In this document: positions 1 to 7,205 of the stretch, piece by piece
Layout: every line of letters starts with the position of its first letter
How positions within the stretch are numbered: position 1 is the stretch's first letter
Assembly (NCBI RefSeq): GCF_900142965.1
Contig: NZ_FRCQ01000023.1
Coordinates: 33,777-97,776, forward strand
DNA: 64,000 nt
Reading direction: 5' to 3'
DNA from: Rhizobacter sp. OV335
GTDB lineage: Bacteria; Pseudomonadota; Gammaproteobacteria; Burkholderiales; Burkholderiaceae_C
Made by a program: the position numbers and the translations under genes
Notes under the pieces: model-generated
Told to the model about the DNA's origin: nothing
Seen by the model: the letters and a program-made list of their open reading frames with translations, nothing else
Databases searched by the model: none

Positions 1-1
1 T

Positions 2-100
2 GCAGTCATCAACTCGCAACCGGGGGCGAGCGTCGATCCTGATGCGCCGATGCCGATGTGGGGCTGGGGCGAGGTCAAGGGGCCGTATGCGGGTGGATGA
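2..100 (+). CDS. C-terminal end of an unidentified protein (partial)
   Basis: Only the last 32 codons lie in the window. They read as ordinary G/C-ended coding sequence ending in GPYAGG and a TGA at 98-100. The family cannot be recognised from this tail. Its stop overlaps the ATG of the next gene in an ATGA, so the two are probably translationally coupled. A large protein followed by a coupled small acidic protein is the usual layout of polymorphic toxin or type VI effector/immunity pairs. That reading rests on context alone. Confidence 0.5.
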   Translation, partial: AVINSQPGASVDPDAPMPMWGWGEVKGPYAGG

Positions 101-740
101 GCGGCACACGTCGACCCGTCAGCGCGAGCGCAAGAACCGCAGTGACTTCCTTCGTTCACATTGATCTGCCGATCTTCATCGGAAGCGACGTGGCCTGCGG
201 CTACTTCGGATGTGACGTCGAGGTCGAACGCTTGCCGCAGAAGGACGAGTCATTTCCCTGGCCGAAGCCCTGGCTCATTGCATTCCGAGAGCTGTTCGAA
301 AGGCAATCGACCCAGGTCTGGGGCAAAGCTGCCTGGGACTGGCCGCCTTCGGAGATCCACTTCACGTTGTACGGGCTGGTGTGCGCTGATTGGGACGAGG
401 CGCGTGCGCTTGTCCAGCACATCGAGCGTGTCTCGGGCTCCCTGTTCAACGGGCATGATCGATGGTGGAGCGCCGAGTGCGGGATCTCTGAGCGAGAACA
501 AGTGCCGCGGCTCGACAAGCCGATCGAAGGAGACGACGCAGCCATCTTCGAGGTGTCGGTGAACGGGCGGGCCGTCGGCATTGAGTCGGTCGAGCACTTG
601 GGATGTTGGCTCCATGAGCTTGATGTGCAGAAGGAATTCGAACTCTGGACTACCGCAGCCGCTTCCCGACGCTTCAAAGCTACCCGGCCCTCATGGCTCT
701 CGAGGCAGTCGAGCGATTCCCCTTGGCCGCCGCCGCGTAG
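97..740 (+). pseudogene. Hypothetical protein, possible immunity protein, with an apparent frameshift near 645
   Basis: The start is the ATG at 97, inside the ATGA shared with the upstream gene. The frame codes plausibly for about 180 residues, rich in Trp and acidic residues (for example WGKAAWDWPPSEIHF). After about position 645 it turns into low-quality Ser/Arg/Pro sequence and would run to 906, across the 3' end of the opposite gene. The -1 frame from 645 instead reads LDYRSRFPTLQSYPALMALE, then a short tail, and stops at 738-740, 17 nt before the convergent gene. One missing base near 643-646 would restore one protein of about 214 residues. This may be a true mutation or a sequencing error. 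A role as immunity protein to the upstream gene is inferred from position. GTG 142 is an alternative start. Confidence 0.5.
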
Positions 741-757
741 CCCCCATCCGTTCCCCA

Positions 758-1582
758 CTACGCAGAGAGTTGTGCTTTCAAGTACTGGACAAACGACGTA
801 CACGACAGGAGGAAGAACTTTGCGTCCGCCGGCGTCAGTTCTGGCACCTCCAGCATGGCGTGGCGAATGCCCTGCTCATCGCTGGTGTAGGCATACAACT
901 TCATGAAGCCATCTTTCAAGGCCGTGTGCAGACGACCACTTCGTTCCAGAGCCTTGAGCGCGTCCGGCAGCGTCGCCTTTGGATTTTCTGCAACGATGCG
1001 CGCAATGCTCTCGATGGCAGAAACCGATTCTTTGATCGAATTTCTGTAATCGGGATTCTCGCGATCAGCCAATAACTCCAAAGCGCGTTGCAAGTGCGCA
1101 GTGACGCCCGAGAACCGGCCATCGGAGAGCGCACCCTCTAGCAGCTGAACCTCTTGCTCGTTCGTCACATCGACAACAAATCCAGAAATTATTCGATAAC
1201 CCGCCAACTCGCGATCGAGCACCTCATTGAGGTGCTTCTCCAGTCGTGGGAAAGAACGCGGGAACGTTTGAACAACATATTCGATGAAGTCATATATCTG
1301 GTTCCACGTAGAGGCGAAGAATTTTTTCCGGATCTGCGCCAAGATTTCTGAGCTTGTCTCAGGGCGCGTGTCCATCGGCTTCTTGTAGAAGTCGAACCAC
1401 AACCCCCGGGAAAAGGCATTAATTCCAGGCACGCCATGATTCGCCCACATGAAGCGTTCACTCCCCCATACATTCAAGTCAAAGACATTCCAAATGGAAT
1501 TGCGAAGTTCCTCATTCATGCTTGAAACCTGAAACGTCTCAGATGGCGAGACAATCCCTTTGCGTTCGCTAAATGACTTCAT
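758..1582 (-). CDS. AbiJ-like abortive infection protein (AbiJ-NTD4 plus HEPN-like C-terminus)
   Basis: The 274-residue product opens with FSERKGI, followed by SMNEELRNSIWNVFD. This is the arrangement seen at the N-terminus of AbiJ-NTD4 family proteins. The last third contains AIESIARIVAENPKATLPDA, LHTALKDGFMKLYAYTSDE, GIRHAMLE and DAKFFLLSCTSFVQYL, as in the HEPN-type C-terminal region of the same family. Such proteins act in phage defence, probably as RNases triggered on infection. I chose the ATG at 1582 because the conserved domain begins there; an upstream ATG at 1669 in the same frame would add 29 residues of non-conserved sequence. Neither start has a clear ribosome site. The gene lies downstream of the MltR-like gene on the same strand. 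Third-position GC is lower than in core genes, consistent with transfer. Confidence 0.8.
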   Translation of the reverse strand: MKSFSERKGIVSPSETFQVSSMNEELRNSIWNVFDLNVWGSERFMWANHGVPGINAFSRGLWFDFYKKPMDTRPETSSEILAQIRKKFFASTWNQIYDFIEYVVQTFPRSFPRLEKHLNEVLDRELAGYRIISGFVVDVTNEQEVQLLEGALSDGRFSGVTAHLQRALELLADRENPDYRNSIKESVSAIESIARIVAENPKATLPDALKALERSGRLHTALKDGFMKLYAYTSDEQGIRHAMLEVPELTPADAKFFLLSCTSFVQYLKAQLSA

Positions 1583-1743
1583 AAAAATCCATCGGTAGGT
1601 GAACGTAACGATATTTTGCAGCATATGCCAGCGCGTGGAAATGGTGACATCACCTTGGTCCACGATCATCGGTCGCCAAAGCGTTGCACCAAATACATCC
1701 CCCCTAGGGCAGCCCGGGAACTAGAGAGCGATCGGGGTTCGAA

Positions 1744-2430
1744 TTACCCTTGATCTGAGGTATCGCGGGAGGACCCGCTAGAGGAGGGGCTCGCTCCACC
1801 ATCACGAGGAATCTCTCCAACAACTGCACGCATACGTACACTCGGCTTTATCGTGGTAGCCGCGTCAGCTGCGTACGATAGACCCGCCACGACAACGCAA
1901 ATATGAAAATGAATGAGGGATCGCGGCCCTAAGACTTTCACCAACTGCTCGGGACCACCACTTAGCTTATATTTTTCACGAACAGGAGCGAAATCTTTTG
2001 ATTTCAGCATGACATTCCACATTCCGGCACTTATGTCGAGGTTTAGGCCAAAGAGATGGTCAATCCTATCCTTTATGTTTGGAGTACTAAAGGTAATCGG
2101 GTTGCGAAGGTGGGCGAATTCATTCCGAAGCTTCCGAAATGCATCGAGTTTCAACTTCGTCTCATCGCTGACCAAGCCGAGGCGCCATGCCAAAAGCGTC
2201 TTGGCCGAAAACGTTCCCACTGGAGCGCTTACTCCGAAAAGTTCGTCGCCCTTATCTGTTTTCGTCGACGGCAAGCAGCGTGCCTTGAGCAGCCGGGTCA
2301 ATTCCTCCTCCATCCAAGCGACACCCAGCACGACACTTCCACGATCACTCTCTATTGCTAGTTGCTTCGCAACGTCCGCAACTAGGTTCAGATCGATCCC
2401 GGCTGGATCTGCCTTTTGCAGTTTGCCCAT
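1744..2430 (-). CDS. MltR-like / HEPN-type four-helix protein
   Basis: The 228-residue product has a central region resembling the MltR (mannitol operon repressor) fold: GVAWMEEELTRLL, then FSAKTLLAWRLGLVS, then LDAFRKLRNEFAHLRNPITF. The R-N-x-F-A-H segment corresponds to the HEPN-like RxxxxH motif. MltR-type proteins are often found in mobile or defence loci rather than next to mtl genes, and no mannitol gene is present here. The ATG at 2430 has a good ribosome site (GAGGAAGG about 6 nt upstream), so I prefer it to the upstream 2499 start. The C-terminal 45 residues are not conserved in character and end in a Ser-rich tail. It precedes the AbiJ-like gene on the same strand, so a two-gene defence operon is likely. 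Confidence 0.7.
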   Translation of the reverse strand: MGKLQKADPAGIDLNLVADVAKQLAIESDRGSVVLGVAWMEEELTRLLKARCLPSTKTDKGDELFGVSAPVGTFSAKTLLAWRLGLVSDETKLKLDAFRKLRNEFAHLRNPITFSTPNIKDRIDHLFGLNLDISAGMWNVMLKSKDFAPVREKYKLSGGPEQLVKVLGPRSLIHFHICVVVAGLSYAADAATTIKPSVRMRAVVGEIPRDGGASPSSSGSSRDTSDQG

Positions 2431-2540
2431 AGCTCGCCTTCCTCGTTGAAGTCGACTGTACGCTCGCGAACAGCTCAAGCCTCGAATGACGGTCGACAAG
2501 TGACGCCGGGCGGCTGGCGTTCTTGCCTACATCAGTTTTC

Positions 2541-2682
2541 ACTGAGGGCACTGAGGACAGACGTCCAAATCTGGCGCTAGCCCGCATGAATGCAAGGTTT
2601 GCGTGTCCTCAGTGCAACTGAGGACAACAGACTTTCGACTGAGGACAGCTGGAAGCGCAGTTCGTTGACTTTCACTGGGGAC
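2541..2682. repeat. Cluster of ACTGAGGAC repeats, direct and inverted
   Basis: Copies of ACTGAGGAC or one-base variants occur at 2541-2549 (ACTGAGGGC), 2550-2558, 2605-2613 (inverted), 2617-2625, 2638-2646 and 2674-2682 (ACTGGGGAC). The first two are in tandem. The third and fourth form a perfect 9-bp palindrome around a 3-base gca loop. Three copies (2541, 2638 and 2674) are preceded by TTTC or TTTCG. A flanking inverted repeat, CGTTGAC 2663-2669 and GTCAACG 2692-2698, surrounds the last copy. Such arrays can be regulator sites, replication iterons or the internal repeats at insertion-sequence ends (IS21-type elements have these). No transposase is adjacent, so the identity is open. Confidence 0.7.
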
Positions 2683-2873
2683 TCTTGCTCCGTCAACGGT
2701 CGGTGTTCTGTGCCATCCACGGCGCGAAAGGAGCTGCGCCCCCGCCCTGCTGCGACCGGTCGCGGATGTGCATCTATTCAAGCGCGTAAGTCTCACGCTG
2801 TTGTTGCGCGGTGAGTCCGAGGGGCGCAGGTACCTCGATTTCTCGGATGGCTGAAAGAGTCCACACCAATGAA

Positions 2874-2906
2874 CAAGGAGCCGATTCTCCCGAAGTCGGC
2901 TCCTTG
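2874..2906. terminator. Stem-loop, 11-bp perfect stem
   Basis: CAAGGAGCCGA at 2874-2884 pairs perfectly with TCGGCTCCTTG at 2896-2906 around an 11-base loop. There is no T-run on either side, so intrinsic termination is uncertain. It lies about 180 bp downstream of the capsid fragment on the minus strand and may be that unit's old terminator. Confidence 0.45.
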
Positions 2907-3087
2907 CGTTGATAGTTGCGCACCTCACAGCATGCGTGGCGTCCCTGGTGCGCGCTTCTGAGGGCTGCTTCCGGGCAACGTCTCAGAGGGTGTCAGCCAT
3001 GGTCTCTGGAGCTTGCGGCCCTCGCCCCCGAGGACCGCACAGGCGCTGGGCTATGGCCAACTTCTCGCCCGCCGCCTGTGTGCCTGC

Positions 3088-3375
3088 TTACTTGCCCGAG
3101 TTCTTGTACAGCCCGCGGTAGTCGGTCACGCCGACGCCGAAATCGAGGCGGCACTTGTGCCCGATGGCGTCACGCTCGAATTCGCTGTTCTCTTCGAGGT
3201 ACGGACGCGGCTCGCCGGCCAGGTAGGCGCGCACGATGGTGTCGTGCTGGTTCGGGTCCGCTGCGAGATACCAGGCCGTCTCGGACACCTCGTCCAGGCG
3301 CGGATCGGAGACGAGCACCAGGCGACGAATCCATTCCGGGTTGCCGGTGTTGTTGGCCATCGCCGCGTTGACCAA
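3088..3375 (-). pseudogene. C-terminal fragment of a Mu gpT-like phage major capsid protein
   Basis: The 95-residue frame matches the C-terminus of Mu-type major head subunit (gpT) proteins: NPEWIRRLVLVSDPRLD, AWYLAADPNQHDTI, AYLAGEPRPYLEE, and the ending CRLDFGVGVTDYRGLYKN. Intact proteins of this family are about 300 residues, so roughly two thirds is missing. An in-frame TAG stands directly upstream (3378-3376), and the frame can begin only at a TTG (3375) or the internal ATG at 3360. No other phage structural genes are near. It is best read as a relic of a Mu-like prophage. Confidence 0.75.
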
Positions 3376-3420
3376 CTAAAACGCGGCTGTGGATCGAAGC
3401 GTCTCAAAACGCACACGCCC

Positions 3421-3840
3421 TCAAGCAAACTTCGATCTCTTCCGCTTGCCTGAGCGTCGTGGTTCAAGACGCTGCTGCTCGTAGCGAACCTGCACCCAGT
3501 CACCCAGCCGGGTTGCCTCATCGCTCAAGAGCAGCAAAGAGGTGATCCCTAGACGCCGCAGCGCCCCTTGTCGAACCGAATCAAGCAGCGGCGGCGCGTC
3601 GTCCTCGCGGCTGTAGCCATCCCGTTCCAGCACGCACATCACTGCGCGCACGCCGTCGGTCACGTCGATGACCTTCTCGATCAGCTGATTCAACGGTCGA
3701 GCTTCGATCTGCAGGTGATCGGTCTTCGGGTCGGTCCAGCGGAAGGGCTGGAACAGGGGCGCATTCTGCTCATCGTCCTCGGTAGCAGGGCCGTCGTCAG
3801 GATCGAGAAGACGGCGGGACTTCGATCTGTTGCCAGGCAT
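3421..3840 (-). CDS. Hypothetical small charged protein
   Basis: The 139-residue product is not recognised. It has an acidic, Pro-rich N-terminal third, a central region (PLNQLIEKVIDVTDGVRAVM and LLDSVRQGALRRLGITSLLL) predicted to be helical, and a basic tail (RRSGKRKRSKF). The ATG at 3840 is supported by AAAGGGA about 7 nt upstream; the frame extends to 3876 without need. It is divergent from the XRE regulator at 3935, and the palindrome at 3890-3923 lies between them. Shared control by that regulator is therefore likely. Confidence 0.6.
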   Translation of the reverse strand: MPGNRSKSRRLLDPDDGPATEDDEQNAPLFQPFRWTDPKTDHLQIEARPLNQLIEKVIDVTDGVRAVMCVLERDGYSREDDAPPLLDSVRQGALRRLGITSLLLLSDEATRLGDWVQVRYEQQRLEPRRSGKRKRSKFA

Positions 3841-3889
3841 CTGCACTTCCCTTTCGTCAGAGGACCCTCTGCGCAAGCGCCAGAGTCAC

Positions 3890-3923
3890 AAATCCCGAAA
3901 TGGGATATTCTAAATCGGGATTT
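3890..3923. promoter_or_regulatory. Palindromic operator between 3840 and 3935 genes
   Basis: AAATCCCGA at 3890-3898 and TCGGGATTT at 3915-3923 form a perfect 9-bp inverted repeat. Inside it ATCCC-gaaat-GGGAT adds a second small palindrome. It ends 11 nt before the GTG of the XRE-type regulator and sits in the divergent promoter region. This is the typical place for a self-regulated operator. Its use by this regulator is inferred. Confidence 0.55.
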
Positions 3924-3934
3924 AACGTCTGCGC

Positions 3935-4168
3935 GTGATTCGTGCCGCGCCTTCCTCCTCCGCCTACGAAAGCCTTCGCCGCTTGCTCACACAAGCGCGC
4001 CTGGACGCCGAGTTGACTCAGGCAGAGGTCGCAACCCGCCTCAAGCGCCCGCAGTCCTTCGTGTCGAAGTACGAGAGCGGAGAACGGCAGCTGGACGTGA
4101 TCGAGTTCCTGGCGATCTGCAAGGCGATCGGCGTCGAGCCCACGCCGATCATCGAATCGTTGGCATAG
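3935..4168 (+). CDS. XRE-family helix-turn-helix regulator
   Basis: A 77-residue single-domain DNA-binding protein. Residues about 14-68 form an XRE/Cro-C1 helix-turn-helix ([46 protein letters not shown]). No other domain is present. The start is GTG at 3935; no good ribosome site precedes it and no internal Met is available. It follows a perfect palindrome by 11 nt and is followed after 16 nt by the histidine phosphatase, probably co-transcribed. It probably controls itself and the divergent gene. A role as antitoxin-like regulator is possible but unsupported. Confidence 0.85.
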   Translation: MIRAAPSSSAYESLRRLLTQARLDAELTQAEVATRLKRPQSFVSKYESGERQLDVIEFLAICKAIGVEPTPIIESLA

Positions 4169-4184
4169 CCCGAAACGGCCACGC

Positions 4185-4808
4185 ATGACTTCCATCTTCC
4201 TGATCCGCCACGCCGCCTACAACGAAGGCCAAGTCGACAACGCCGGCCCACGCGTCGACCTCGGGCTTTCAGACGAGGGGAAGCGGCAAGCCCAAGCGCT
4301 CGCCGACCGACTCCGCCGGAGCAAGGAAATCAAGCCCGACGCCTTCTACGCCAGCACCCTGCCGAGGGCCCGCCAAACCGCGGCTCTGTTGACCCCAGCG
4401 CTTGGCCTGCCCGCCGTGCTGCAAGAAGACCTGGAAGAATGGCGAAGCGGCGATGGGCACATGGACGAATCCGAATTCGCAGCCACCTGGCAAGGCCTGA
4501 TCGACCGCGATCGGCCGTTCCATCGCTTCGTCGAGGGTTGCGAAACCGCCATCGAGTTCAGTACCCGCGTGCAATCGGCGCTGCATGCCATCGTCAAGAA
4601 GCACTTGGGGCAAACCGTCGTGCTCGTCGTCCATGGCGGTGTGATCCAGGTGGCCTTCCAGCACTTCTTCGGCTATGGGGACGCCACGTTCCGCCGCGCC
4701 TACCCTGCGGCCGGCTACACCTCCATCACCCAGTGGAACCTGCCGGTGAACACCAGCAAGTGGGTCCTCGAATCGTCGAACGACACGCATCACCTGAAGG
4801 GCGCCTGA
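4185..4808 (+). CDS. Histidine phosphatase family protein (phosphoglycerate mutase-like)
   Basis: A 207-residue branch-1 histidine phosphatase. FLIRHAAYNEG carries the RH motif with catalytic His9. YASTLPRARQTA supplies the second phosphate-binding Arg region. VVLVVHGGVIQ carries the second catalytic His at about residue 150. The LSDEGKRQAQ segment is typical. Cytosolic, substrate unknown; relatives hydrolyse small phosphoesters. It lies 16 nt after the XRE gene and is probably translated from the same message. Codon use is closer to core genes than that of genes further left. Confidence 0.85.
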   Translation: MTSIFLIRHAAYNEGQVDNAGPRVDLGLSDEGKRQAQALADRLRRSKEIKPDAFYASTLPRARQTAALLTPALGLPAVLQEDLEEWRSGDGHMDESEFAATWQGLIDRDRPFHRFVEGCETAIEFSTRVQSALHAIVKKHLGQTVVLVVHGGVIQVAFQHFFGYGDATFRRAYPAAGYTSITQWNLPVNTSKWVLESSNDTHHLKGA

Positions 4809-4936
4809 GAAGCTGACCGGCCTGTCCCGCCGGAAGAGCCGGTGGCCTGGATCGGCTCGCCGTCATCGTGCGCTTCAGAAGGCATGCATGTACCGGATCG
4901 TCAACAATCAGGGCACACCACCTGATGGAGATTCGC

Positions 4937-5959
4937 ATGGAACATCGCAGACTCGGCTCGAGCGGCTTCAAGGTCCCCGTTCTCAGCCTCGGCACCGGCA
5001 CCTTCGGCGGCGGCGGCGAGTTCTTCGGCGCCTGGGGCAAGACCGATGCCGACGGCGCACGCCGCCTGCTCGACATCTGCCTCGAAGCCGGCCTCAACAT
5101 GTTCGACAGCGCCGACGTGTACTCCGCCGGCGCGGCCGAGAGCGTGCTCGGCCAGGCCATCGCCGGCCGGCGCGACAAGCTCATCCTCTCGACCAAGGCC
5201 ACCTTCCGCCTCGGCAGCGGGCCGAACGACATCGGCTCGTCGCGCCACCATCTGCTCGATGCGGTGCACGCCTCGCTGAAGCGGCTCGGCACCGACTACA
5301 TCGATCTGTTCCAGCTGCACGGCTTCGACGCGCAGACGCCGGTCGAAGAGACGCTGCGCACGCTCGACGACCTGGTGCGCGCCGGCAAGATCCGCTACAT
5401 CGGCGTGTCGAACTTCTCCGGCTGGCACCTGATGAAGTCGCTGGCCGCGTCGGAGCGGCTGGGCATCTCGCGCTACGTCGCGCACCAGGCCTACTACTCG
5501 CTGATCGGCCGCGATTACGAATGGGAGCTGATGCCGCTGGCGCTCGACCAGGGCGTCGGCGCGGTCGTCTGGAGCCCGCTCGGCTGGGGCCGCCTCACCG
5601 GCAAGATCCGCCGCGGCACCGGGCTGCCGGCACAGAGCCGCCTGCACAAGACCGCCGAGTTCGGCCCGCCGGTGCCCGACGAGCAGCTGTTCCGCGTGAT
5701 GGACGCGATCGACGCCGTCGCGAAGGAGACCGGCAAGAGCGTGCCGCAGATCGCGCTGAACTGGCTGCTGCAGCGCCCCACGGTCGCGAACGTGATCATC
5801 GGCGCGCGCGACGAGGCCCAGCTGCGCGACAACCTCGGCGCGATCGGCTGGTCGCTCAGCCCCGCGCAGATGAAGCAGCTCGACGAGGCCAGCGCGGTGA
5901 CGAGGCCGTACCCGTACTGGCATCAGCAGAGCTTCGAACGCAACCCGCCGCCGGTGTGA
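4937..5959 (+). CDS. Aldo/keto reductase
   Basis: A 340-residue NADP-dependent aldo/keto reductase with a TIM-barrel fold. It starts MEHRRLGSSGFKVP. It has the catalytic Asp/Tyr segment DSADVYSAGAAESVLG (Tyr62), the Lys segment LSTKATF, the His segment DLFQLHGFD, and the nicotinamide-site GVSNFSGW. NVIIGARDEAQLRDNL near the end is the cofactor phosphate-binding loop. ATG 4937 is chosen because GGAG lies 7 nt upstream; an in-frame ATG at 4925 and longer starts are less likely. The substrate is unknown. It resembles YajO/voltage-gated-channel-beta-like members. The stop is four bases from the convergent stop of the next gene. Confidence 0.9.
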   Translation: MEHRRLGSSGFKVPVLSLGTGTFGGGGEFFGAWGKTDADGARRLLDICLEAGLNMFDSADVYSAGAAESVLGQAIAGRRDKLILSTKATFRLGSGPNDIGSSRHHLLDAVHASLKRLGTDYIDLFQLHGFDAQTPVEETLRTLDDLVRAGKIRYIGVSNFSGWHLMKSLAASERLGISRYVAHQAYYSLIGRDYEWELMPLALDQGVGAVVWSPLGWGRLTGKIRRGTGLPAQSRLHKTAEFGPPVPDEQLFRVMDAIDAVAKETGKSVPQIALNWLLQRPTVANVIIGARDEAQLRDNLGAIGWSLSPAQMKQLDEASAVTRPYPYWHQQSFERNPPPV

Positions 5960-5963
5960 CGGC

Positions 5964-7118
5964 TCAGGCCGGCGTCACGGCGCCGGCCTCGACGTCTTCG
6001 TCAGCCGAGCCGGTGCGCGCCGGCCCCTCCCAGCGCGCCGGCTCGGGTGACCACCCGAGGGCGTGAGGCTGGTGCATCAGCGCGGCCACCGAGCTGCCCA
6101 GCTCGATGCCGAGCACCTCGCGCGCCGCCCCGGCGCCGGCATCGCCCTGGCTCACGGCCAGCGCGAAGCGTTCGAACAACGGCCAGTCGCGCGACAACTG
6201 CCGCACCAGGATGCGCGCCAGCTCGTACGACAGCAGGTTGCCGTCATCGGGCCGGTGGAACGAACGACCTGACCAGAACTGCTGAACCTCCGCTTCGCCC
6301 CAGAAGCGCTCGTGCATGCGCTGCAGCTCGTGCGGCGTGTAGATCAGCCGCGGCGTGCCGGTCAGGCGGTGCTCGGTGTTGACGGCCAGGCCTTCATCCA
6401 GCCAGGTCGGCAGGTGCAGGTGCGCGAGCGCGCTGTGCGTCATCTCGTGGGCGATCACCGGCTCGATCGCCGTCAGGTCGGCCCGCTTGACGAGGAAGTG
6501 CGGGCATCCCGCGTGCACGAACATCCCGCCGCTGAACGCGAAGACCTCGCCATCCGCGGGTTGGTCGGGGTAGTAGCACGCGACGTAGGCGTAGTAGTCC
6601 TCGTCGTGGTCCATCACCAGCACGATGCTGCGCTGCTGCGCGGCCTGGCCGGCCAGCCGTCCGAGCACGCGCGAGACACGTTCGCGCGTGCGGGCCACGT
6701 AGGCGGCCGTGGCCAGCACGACGCGGTTCTCCAGCGACGACAGCACCCAGGCCTGTTCGGTCTCGTACAGCCGGAAGTGATCGCCGAAGGCATCGCGCAG
6801 GTGCAGCAGCCAGGCCCGTTGTGCTTGTTCGGTGGCGCGTTGCCGCTCGGATTCATCAGCGATGCCGTCGATCCACGCGTGAGCGGCGCGCCAGTCCATG
6901 AACGGCAGGCCATCGACGAGGCCCATGTGCTCCTGCAGTGCGAACGGCGGCACGTCGGGTGCATCCAGCCGCAGCGGAGCGGCCTCGGTGCGCATGCCGG
7001 GCAACTCTTGTGACGCGGCGTGTGTCGGGTGCGTGCGCCTGACCCGTTCGGCCCGGAACCAGAAGACGGCGACCAGGGCGGTGAGCGCGAGCAGCGAGAG
7101 GACGATCGGCAATGTCAT
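5964..7118 (-). CDS. Membrane-anchored HExxH metalloprotease-like protein (peptidase MA-like)
   Basis: The product has one N-terminal membrane segment (LPIVLSLLALTALVAVFWF) followed by a large, probably periplasmic, domain. VIAHEMTHSALAHLHLPTWLDEGLA contains a zinc site: His224 and His228 in HEMTH, and Glu242 in the DEGLA segment. This is the gluzincin arrangement of DUF1570/peptidase MA-like proteins. Length is 384 residues from ATG 7118; an upstream in-frame ATG at 7181 would add 21 residues and leave only 24 nt to the divergent gene. Neither start has a good ribosome site. The last 20 residues are acidic and non-conserved. No substrate can be named. Confidence 0.75.
   Translation of the reverse strand: MTLPIVLSLLALTALVAVFWFRAERVRRTHPTHAASQELPGMRTEAAPLRLDAPDVPPFALQEHMGLVDGLPFMDWRAAHAWIDGIADESERQRATEQAQRAWLLHLRDAFGDHFRLYETEQAWVLSSLENRVVLATAAYVARTRERVSRVLGRLAGQAAQQRSIVLVMDHDEDYYAYVACYYPDQPADGEVFAFSGGMFVHAGCPHFLVKRADLTAIEPVIAHEMTHSALAHLHLPTWLDEGLAVNTEHRLTGTPRLIYTPHELQRMHERFWGEAEVQQFWSGRSFHRPDDGNLLSYELARILVRQLSRDWPLFERFALAVSQGDAGAGAAREVLGIELGSSVAALMHQPHALGWSPEPARWEGPARTGSADEDVEAGAVTPA
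5966..5989. terminator. GC-rich hairpin between convergent genes
   Basis: AGGCCGGCG at 5966-5974 pairs with CGCCGGCCT at 5981-5989 across a 6-base loop. It lies just after the aldo/keto reductase stop and inside the last codons of the convergent protease gene. It has no T-run. It could terminate both transcripts, but its position inside a coding end makes this only a candidate. Confidence 0.35.
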
Positions 7119-7205
7119 GGGGCGCGATTGGAACAGCGCGACGATCGCTTTGGCAAATGAGAAACTGCTCGACTGCGACATCTGCTACCCAACGAGGATC
7201 CAGCC

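Larger units (their letters stand above)
2431..3087 (+). other. Intergenic region without a convincing gene
   Basis: No frame here gives convincing codon use over a useful length. The short open frames at 2590-2814 and 2909-3371 are Arg/Ser/Cys-rich and lack ribosome sites. What can be seen is the promoter side of the MltR-like gene, a cluster of 9-bp repeats (2541-2682) and a perfect 11-bp stem-loop (2874-2906). The stretch looks like debris of mobile DNA between the defence pair and the capsid fragment. Confidence 0.6.

Noticed and set aside
741..906. Extension of the first small gene to 906
   Set aside because: After about 645 the sequence loses coding character and overlaps the AbiJ-like gene; the shifted frame ending at 740 is better.
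2590..3121. Short plus-strand genes between the MltR-like gene and the capsid fragment
   Set aside because: They have no ribosome sites, no recognisable motifs and an amino acid make-up unlike proteins.
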